DNA from: Narthecium ossifragum
Taxonomy: Eukaryota > Streptophyta > Magnoliopsida > Dioscoreales > Nartheciaceae
Length of the DNA stretch: 64,000 nucleotides
Direction: 5' to 3'
Assembly: GCA_963920575.1 (NCBI GenBank)
Contig: OY986971.1
Location: forward strand, 6,760,779 to 6,824,778
The notes below the pieces were generated by a model, which made no database searches, was not told the origin of the DNA, and saw only the letters and a program-made list of their open reading frames with translations. How positions within the stretch are numbered: position 1 is the first letter of the stretch; each line of letters opens with the position of its first letter. A program made the position numbers and the translations under genes. This document shows positions 58,027 to 64,000 of the stretch, one piece after another.

Positions 58027-59880
58027 TTCTATTTTTGATTTTCAATGAAAGTAGTTGATTTCTCTTTACTCTTTTCTAGGCATAGCTAAAGTTTTATTTT
58101 ATTTTATTTTATTTTCAGTTTTTCTTAGAAGTTTTTCTTACAATTTTTTGAATTTCTGCAGTTTGAACTTGACAGTTCATGACAAGAAGGATCTGTAATC
58201 TTCAGACGAACGATCGATCGGCTGGAAACCGATCGATCGGCTACCCAGGCGATCAATCGTCCAAGTGTCAGTGAAGAAAACGGATTTTTCCTAAAGAAAG
58301 GAAACAACTTGCTTGCTGCCTGGAACGCTCAGTCGGACTTGAATCCGACTATCCAGCCAGGTAAGTCTTCTAACTTACAACTTTCATTTCAGCTGTGGTA
58401 TTCCGTGGTTTTCTCCTCTCCTCTGAATATTCTGTTTTCTTTTTCTTTTTCTTTTTGGTGTGTGATCTTGCATGCAAGGCAGACAATCCCTGAGCATCCT
58501 TTTGGAACATTTGAATTTAGAAATAGAGGTCACACTCAGAACAGTTAGAACCTTAAGACAGAAATCTTTAAGTAACTATCACCGCGTCCATAGACCTTGT
58601 TACTCTTGTTAGGGCACAACTTTTGTTTGCTATTGCTCACAACAGACCTATAAATCTTCGCTTGCTCATATTTAGTCAGGTTCTCTTGGCTTGTATCCGT
58701 TCCTCACTTCCTGCTGCCCCTCTGGTGTTTCCATCCCTTATTACTCGCTTATGTCTTTCCGGAGGTGTTCCTGAGAATCTATCTGATCACTTCAAAGCTA
58801 ACCTAGATCCTCTGAGGTCATTTGTTCCTCTTAATTAAGGCTCCTTGTCACTCCTTTCTTTCTTCCTTATTGATTGCCAGCAACGTCTGTGCTTCTTCTT
58901 CAACTGCCAAGCTTATTCGTCACTTGGTTTCGTTCTTTGAATCCCTAGCTCAAGAAAAGCTCACTCTAGCTTCGGAGATAGAACACATGTTTGGTGAGCT
59001 TCTGCAGATAGAAGATCTATTTCATGATGATGACAGTGGCTCAGATGAATGATGCTCACTGAATGTGCTATACCTGCAGGCATCTCCTATGTTTTGGCTG
59101 CTCTTGTTGCTTGCACTTCTGCAAGCTTGACTGGTTTAAGTATGTCTTTTTTTTAAGGGAAGCTTATTTCTGACTGTTTCTGTATCTTGTTGAATGTTTT
59201 GGTGTCCTTCAGAGCTATCTTGGTTATGTACTGAAGCCTTAAAGCCTCTGTTATCAAGATTAACTTTTCTACGTCATGATTACAGGCACTCTAGTCTGTT
59301 TGCAGGTGATTTAGCTTGCCTAGCATGCTCAATTGTTTGAGGTCATACATTGAGGGGGAGCAATCTTGGTTTTTGTTTGGCTAATCTTTAGTGCAGGAAC
59401 TCTGTCTTTGGATGATGCTTTTGAATATGTTTGCAGGTAGTTATCTGACATGCTAAATTCTTTTGGAGACTTTATATGAACTCTGTTGATTGTTCACTGC
59501 AACTATTTTTCTGCTCTAACTCTTGCCGTATTTGCTGCTGTTTGTTGATTCTATTGTGTGTTACTTCCCTACATGGCTAAATTTATTGACATATCTGCTG
59601 CTTATATTGGCTTCACTTATCTGACTTGTCATCTTGAGGAGGGGTAGGTTTAATTGCTAAAAATACTACAGGATAATTTTGCTGTGATTGTTTCTTGATA
59701 GACAAAGTGATTTGGTACCTAGCATGATGAGTTGAATGAATACTTGTGAACTGGTCATATGCATGCTTAGGATTGAGGGGACATAACTTACAATAGATTA
59801 AAAGTTGTTGCAATTACTTCAAACTTAATGCTCACTGTTACTGAAACCTTAGTTTTTCCTGGTTTGTTGAGTACTTAGAG
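58027..59880 (+). pseudogene. Element F internal remnants, including a plant-transposon-protein-like fragment
   Basis: The leader contains GATCGATCGG boxes (58208-58255) and a block TTTTTGGTGTGTGATCTTGC at about 58454-58473 that recurs in element G. Short frames follow. One at 58623-58838 reads INLRLLIFSQVLLACIRSS and PLVFPSLITRLCLSGGVPEN. This matches the pattern of the putative plant transposon protein domain seen in Athila-type accessory ORFs. The next frame, to 59052, ends in an acidic tail. No gag, RT or integrase was recognised. TTGAGGGGGAGCAATCTTGG near 59350 looks like a polypurine tract. Limits on the right are unclear. Confidence 0.5.
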
Positions 59881-60829
59881 CATCTCCAATCGGTCTCTAT
59901 GTCTCCAAAGAGAAAAACTTCTGTCAGGTGTGGCAAAAAGTAATAAGCAAAAAGTTGCCACACCATAAGGGTGTTGACACGTCGGTCAGCCCTCATTCTG
60001 ACACAAGAAGAGAAAAACTTCTATCATGTTTTAGCGGTCCTTCTCTCTCGATGTGATGCTGGTGGAGGCCGGCGGGGGCAGGCAGCGATGGCAACGGCAA
60101 GGAGGATGGTGGGAGTGGATTCGTCGGCGACGGAAGAAGTGGCGACGGGTACAGTCTCGACTCCGGGGGAAAGGGGTTGGTGGTGTGCATGGTGGTGTGG
60201 GGATCGAATGGGGTGGGGCAATGGTGGGGTGCAGCGTTGCCGGCGCCGGAGTTGGCTGCCGGCGCCGGAGTTGGTTGCCGGCGAAGCGGAGGTGGTGGTG
60301 AAGAGGAGGAGATTGTGGTGGTGGTGGGTGGGGTGATGGCAAGGGTGGGGGTGGCGGATGGAGGGTTTTCGTGGGTAGAGACGCCGGTGGTGTCTGTCGG
60401 AGTTGGGTGGAGGTGCGGGAGTTAGAAGTGGGGTGGCGATGGTGGCGGAGGAAGAGGAGGTAGAGAAAAGAAGATGTGAGGATGAAGATAGGGACATTTA
60501 AGACATTTTTTCTATTACATATTATTAAAAAAATTAAATAAATTGATGTGATAATTTTTTGAATAATTTTCTTTTTAAATCCATTTGTCTTTCGATTTGT
60601 CAATCGAGGGACACTTTCGTGTTTGTTTACAAAGCAGGTCAAATTCATAAATTCAGGACCAAAATACCCCTCATCAACTCTTTCTCATCATTTAATGCCA
60701 CCTGACACAAGCATGAGAGAGAGAAAGGAGAGAGATATCTCTCTACATTAAGATGTGGCATCATCTATATTCTTCTCTCTCTACCCCGTCGTTGATATTA
60801 CTCTATATCCCTCCACACACTCCCTCTCT
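59881..60829. other. GC/GT-rich stretch with a transposon-like left end; no gene
   Basis: It begins with GAGCATCTCCAATCGG, a sequence common at ends of plant MITE-like elements. It passes into a GGTGGTGG-rich stretch (about 60050-60450) with long spurious frames on both strands. It ends with AT-rich DNA and a repeated ATGCCACCTGACAC / GATGTGGCATC motif. I found no matching right end. Confidence 0.4.
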
Positions 60830-61650
60830 TACAGTGGCTGTCGCCGTATTGTAATATAGAGTCCGAGGTTACCGTCGACTCGGCGTCTGGTGGGAGAGAG
60901 GCAGTCGTCGCCGTCACCTATTAGAGAGAGGGAAGGGGGCTGCAGGAAGAGGGAGGAAGGAAGAAATTGTTACGGAAGAGAGAGAGCGAGGGAGGAAGAG
61001 AGTGAGAGAGAGTGGAGGGAGAGAGAGCGGATGTATTCCATTTTTTTATACGAATTCTTTTATTTTTTGATGAAATACTTCCATATTTCGATGAATTCCG
61101 TCATTATTTTCTTTAATGTTCCTCTCTGTGTCATAAAGAGAGGGAAGGAGGCTGTGGGAAGAGGGAGGAAAGAGGAAATTGTTAAGGAAGAGAGAGAGTG
61201 AGGGAGGAAGATAGTTGGAGAAAGGAAGGAATCCTTCAATTTTTAAGTGAGGAATCCTTCAATTTTTAAGTGAGGAATCCTTCAATTTTTAATTGAATAA
61301 TCCTTCAATTTTTAATGAATACTTCAAGGAAGAGGAGAGATGGAGATTGGGTGGAGAAAGGGAGGTTGGAGAGAGAACGAGGAAGTGAGAGAAAGAGATC
61401 GGGTGGAAAGAGGGAGGTTGGATAGAGAGAGATCGGGTGGAGAGAGGGAGGATGTAATGGATTTCACTCTCAAGCTTTAGAGAGAGAGTGAGAGAGAGTG
61501 GATGGACAGAGATTGGGAAAGGAGAGTGTGGATGGAGAGAGAGAGATCCGTAGGAGAGAGAGTGAGAGAAAGAGGGAGGGAGGGAGAGTGGATGGAGAGA
61601 GAGATCGGCCGGAGAGAAAGTGGCAGAGAGAGGGAGGGAGAGAGAAAGAT
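60830..61650. repeat. GA-rich low-complexity region
   Basis: Imperfect GAGAGAGGGAGGAAGAGAGT repeats, with GGAGAGAGAGATCGGGTGG variants, alternate with short AT-rich patches. Frames are artefacts of the repeat. Confidence 0.8.
61228..61318 (+). repeat. Four tandem 23-bp units
   Basis: The unit GGAATCCTTCAATTTTTAAGTGA occurs twice perfectly, then twice with changes. It is AT-rich and embedded in the GA-rich region. Confidence 0.9.
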
Positions 61651-61654
61651 AGGT

Positions 61655-62200
61655 GATCGCTCGCAAATGTGTCGTTAAAACGTTACAAACTCAATCAAAT
61701 ATTAAATTTATAATCCTTATTCAATCACTAAACTACTAGGTAGATATAGCAGTGAAGTTCGGAATCGATCCATAGGGAAAACGTTGGAAATCAAAATCAA
61801 TTCTCAAAACCCTAAAACTGAGGAAAAATATTAAAGATAGGATAGAGTTATATAAATTAATAAAGAAAAGAGATAAAAGGTTGATCAATTTGAATCAATG
61901 GATAAGTTACTTAGGAATTACTCAATCCGCCCTAATTTCATCATTAGTCTTCTCTAATTATCATCTTGTTCCCTTCTCTCAACTTTATGGAATATGTGGC
62001 TACAAGCTCACATGAATCCCTAAAAGAAAGTTAATGTTTCCAACGACATAACCTATCTTTGCTTGGCATAGGTTGTCTTCGGTCCTACGATTACGTTAAG
62101 TTATACTACTCCTAATGACCTTGGCACAACCTATCTTCGCTTAGCATAGCTTATCCCAAAGGCAAACCAATAACTTCATGAAAACCATCGTCAGAGAGGT
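61655..62200 (-). repeat. Athila-like LTR fragment, reversed (element G)
   Basis: On the minus strand it repeats the U5 landmarks of F's LTR in the same order: an ATAGGTTGTGCCAAGGT-like box, GGGATTCATGTGAGCTT, ACAAGATGATAA, GATTGAGTAAT and CCCTATGGATCGATTCC. It ends in GCGAGCGATCA. It lies downstream of the minus-strand ORF of G and is probably the end of its 3' LTR. The LTR start was not located. Confidence 0.55.
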
Positions 62201-62719
62201 GGATGCCGTCGGAGTCAGACCCATTGATCCAGTCAACAAACAATGGTTTTGATTGTGGAGGAAGCTTCGTGGTGGCTGGAGGAAGGTTCTGGAGGTGTTT
62301 TGGGGTGGAGAACGGCCGTGGATGGCGGTGAAGACGGCGACGGAGGGGCTTACCGGCGTCGAAGGAGAGGGTGTCGAGGGAGGAGGAGGCTGGGGATGAA
62401 GAGGTGGAGGGTTGACGGAGGTTTCAGTGGTGTTTTGGAGGGATGTGGACGACTGGAGAGGTGGCGACGGGCGGCGCTGGGTTGTCGGGTCGGGGACAAG
62501 CCGACGAGCCGGGACGATGAACAGTGCGGGAGGGAGAGAGAATATCCGGCGGAAAAGAAGAAAAAAAGAAAGAAAAGGTGGAGAAAAATTCCAGGAAAAT
62601 ATGGGAAAAATTCTAAAAATCAGGGAAAATCCAAAAAATTTAAGAAAATTCTAAAAAACTAAGGAAAAATCTTTAAAACTGGGTTGTCTCCCAGCAAGCG
62701 CGTAATTTTACGTCTTTCG
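62201..62719. other. Element G 3' region, partly GC-rich
   Basis: On the minus strand, right after the G ORF stop, comes GCGCTTGCTGGGAGACAACC, the counterpart of AAGCGCTTGATGGGAGGCAA after pol in C. An AT-rich GGAAAATTC/TTTTCC stretch and a 300-base GC-rich block follow. The GC block has a Gly/Arg-rich plus-strand frame that I regard as non-coding. Confidence 0.5.
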
Positions 62720-63841
62720 CTAGACGCTCCTGAAACAAGATTTAGGAGGCCGATGGTTCCATGTGAAGAAATACATGATTCGAATCATGGTGAATGTATG
62801 CAAACATGCTTGATCAAAGAATAAAAAGAAGTCCTTAGCAAACAACATATGCATAGAACTTGAAATTTTGATACAATCTTTGTTGAACGAACGATAGGAA
62901 TTGGCATGATCTTCACTCATAACAAGGTTCTCCTCCTCAAAACGTTCAACTAATGGGGATGACATGAAAGGTAGAATCTCAAACTGAGGCTCTAGACAAG
63001 GAATACTGCTAACACTCTCATCCTCATTATGATCATTGTAAATAGACATATTATCATCATTCAACTCATCATGAACAACCGGCAATTTAGCATAACAACT
63101 CTCATCATCGCTATCATAAAAATGACTTGCTTCATAAGAATTACCGAAATACATATAAGGCCCAGAATGTACAACCGGGTACCATTTATCAATATCATCA
63201 ACCGTATCATCCAAGGTTGGCAAAACAATATTTCCAGTCGCCGGCAAAACGTTATCAATAGCATCATGAATTGGTAAAGCATCATAAGCATTATAGCATG
63301 CATCAACATCATTAGAAAGATAAACTTCACCAACATCGTCATCACAAACAGCAGGAACAGAATTATTAGAATAATCCGCATTCTCATAATATAAATAAAC
63401 CCTGTGAGCGAGTTGTTCTATTTGTGTCTCTATTTTCTTAATTGATTGATAATTAGAGTCAACATCACTTACGAGTTTTTCCATCCCAGCATTGATGTTG
63501 GCAGTCATATTATTCATCCTAGAACTTATGTTTGCAAGAGTAGTCATTATTGTATTAAAAGTCGGGTTAGAGGTTGCTTGTGGAGGATATTGCTGTTCAA
63601 AACTAGGTGCAAAATTATGATTCGATGTTTCTATATTCCATGGTTGCACGTTAGGAGGTTGATAACCTTCAAATTGCCAATTAGGGTATGTATGGTTTCT
63701 AAAATTCGAATTATAAGGATATGAATATGAATTATATGATGGATTTGAGAAACCATATGTGTCATTATTGTAAGCGGGTCCATAACCAAAAGGCAAGTCA
63801 TCATTCGACATGGCACCCGATGGCATATAAAAATTAGCCAT
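62720..63841 (-). CDS. Gag-like protein of non-autonomous Athila relative G
   Basis: An intact 373-codon frame starts at ATG 63841, soon after TTTATGTGATCTTACATGC, a leader block shared with element F. The N-terminus is rich in Asn, Tyr, Pro and Ser. A short coiled-coil-like stretch, SIKKIETQIEQLAHRV, matches the spacing and style of the post-gag segment of Athila proteins (compare [16 protein letters not shown] in C). The second half is acidic (Asp/Glu-rich). No protease, RT, RNase H or integrase follows before the LTR-like sequence, so it would depend on another element. The 5' LTR must lie beyond the right edge. Conservation of the frame suggests recent origin or selection. Function uncertain. 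Confidence 0.6.
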   Translation of the reverse strand: MANFYMPSGAMSNDDLPFGYGPAYNNDTYGFSNPSYNSYSYPYNSNFRNHTYPNWQFEGYQPPNVQPWNIETSNHNFAPSFEQQYPPQATSNPTFNTIMTTLANISSRMNNMTANINAGMEKLVSDVDSNYQSIKKIETQIEQLAHRVYLYYENADYSNNSVPAVCDDDVGEVYLSNDVDACYNAYDALPIHDAIDNVLPATGNIVLPTLDDTVDDIDKWYPVVHSGPYMYFGNSYEASHFYDSDDESCYAKLPVVHDELNDDNMSIYNDHNEDESVSSIPCLEPQFEILPFMSSPLVERFEEENLVMSEDHANSYRSFNKDCIKISSSMHMLFAKDFFLFFDQACLHTFTMIRIMYFFTWNHRPPKSCFRSV

Positions 63842-64000
63842 GCATGTAAGATCACATAAATAAGAACCACACCAAAGATAAGAAATACAAACAGTGGGCT
63901 GGTCTAAGAGACGACTGTCGTTGATGCGTACTTTTGTGCGACTTGCAGAAGCTTCTCAAACAGCTAGATAAAATAACTCAGAGTTTAGAACAAGCTTACC
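63842..64000 (-). other. Leader of element G
   Basis: This is the upstream side of the G ORF on the minus strand. It contains TCTTTGGTGTGGTTCTTATT and is cut by the window end. No other feature seen. Confidence 0.45.

Noticed and set aside
60024..60648. Minus-strand frames of 157 and 205 codons
   Set aside because: They are His/Pro/Ser-rich translations of a GGTGGTGG-type stretch with several overlapping frames; no domain seen.

Overview
This is a plant nuclear window, most likely from an angiosperm with a repeat-rich genome. The evidence is plant-type LTR retrotransposons (Athila-like and Tat/Retand-like Ty3/gypsy), Mutator-like elements with 9-bp target duplications, and two intron-containing host loci. 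Both host loci have GC-rich first exons, which hints at a monocot but does not prove it. I saw no rRNA, tRNA or CRISPR.

Host loci. An apparently intact gene for a METTL16/FIONA1-type RNA m6A methyltransferase lies on the minus strand at about 9.36-12.62 kb, with eight inferred exons in continuous frame. A secreted amidase-family gene, also on the minus strand, is a pseudogene. Its first five exons lie at 54.6-56.4 kb and its last ~150 coding bases at 18.5-18.7 kb. A 36-kb retrotransposon nest separates them.

The nest (18,684-54,646). Element A is an old Tat/Retand-like Ty3/gypsy element with TSD GCTCC. It carries gag, protease, RT, a second RNase H, integrase, and a long antisense gene between integrase and the 3' LTR. 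Three solo LTRs of one family (B1 minus, B2 plus, B3 plus; ends TGTGAGG...CGCGACA) landed in its gag-pol, with TSDs ACCAG, TTTTA/TTCTA and ACTTC. A young Athila-like element C (TSD CCGGC, 1,525-bp LTRs about 99% alike, one uninterrupted gag-pol frame) then inserted inside B2. Another B-family LTR end forms the left edge of the window (1-1550).

Left part (1.5-18.4 kb). It holds GC-rich minisatellites, an AT-rich inverted array, a 1.28-kb Mutator-like element (TSD AAAATATAT), a Tourist-like MITE, the methyltransferase gene, and a 5.4-kb Mutator-like element E (TSD TATTTTAAA). One terminal repeat of E is split by a second element (D2) carrying a ~1-kb array of a 20-bp repeat.

Right part (56.4-64 kb). 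It holds degraded relatives of Athila elements: F (LTR plus a degenerate primer-binding site) and G (minus strand, with a 373-codon gag-like frame). GA-rich and GC-rich low-complexity DNA lies between them.

Most notable signals: (1) dozens of GATCGATC boxes paired into small hairpins whose arms change in a compensating way, shared by unrelated families B and C, with unpaired boxes also in F; (2) a different motif, ATCGTCC, arrayed in A's LTR and scattered through A; (3) the antisense gene in A has four GT-AG introns that keep the frame; (4) extra ORFs in C. Together (1)-(4) suggest that each family may pair a short motif with its own accessory protein, a testable hypothesis.
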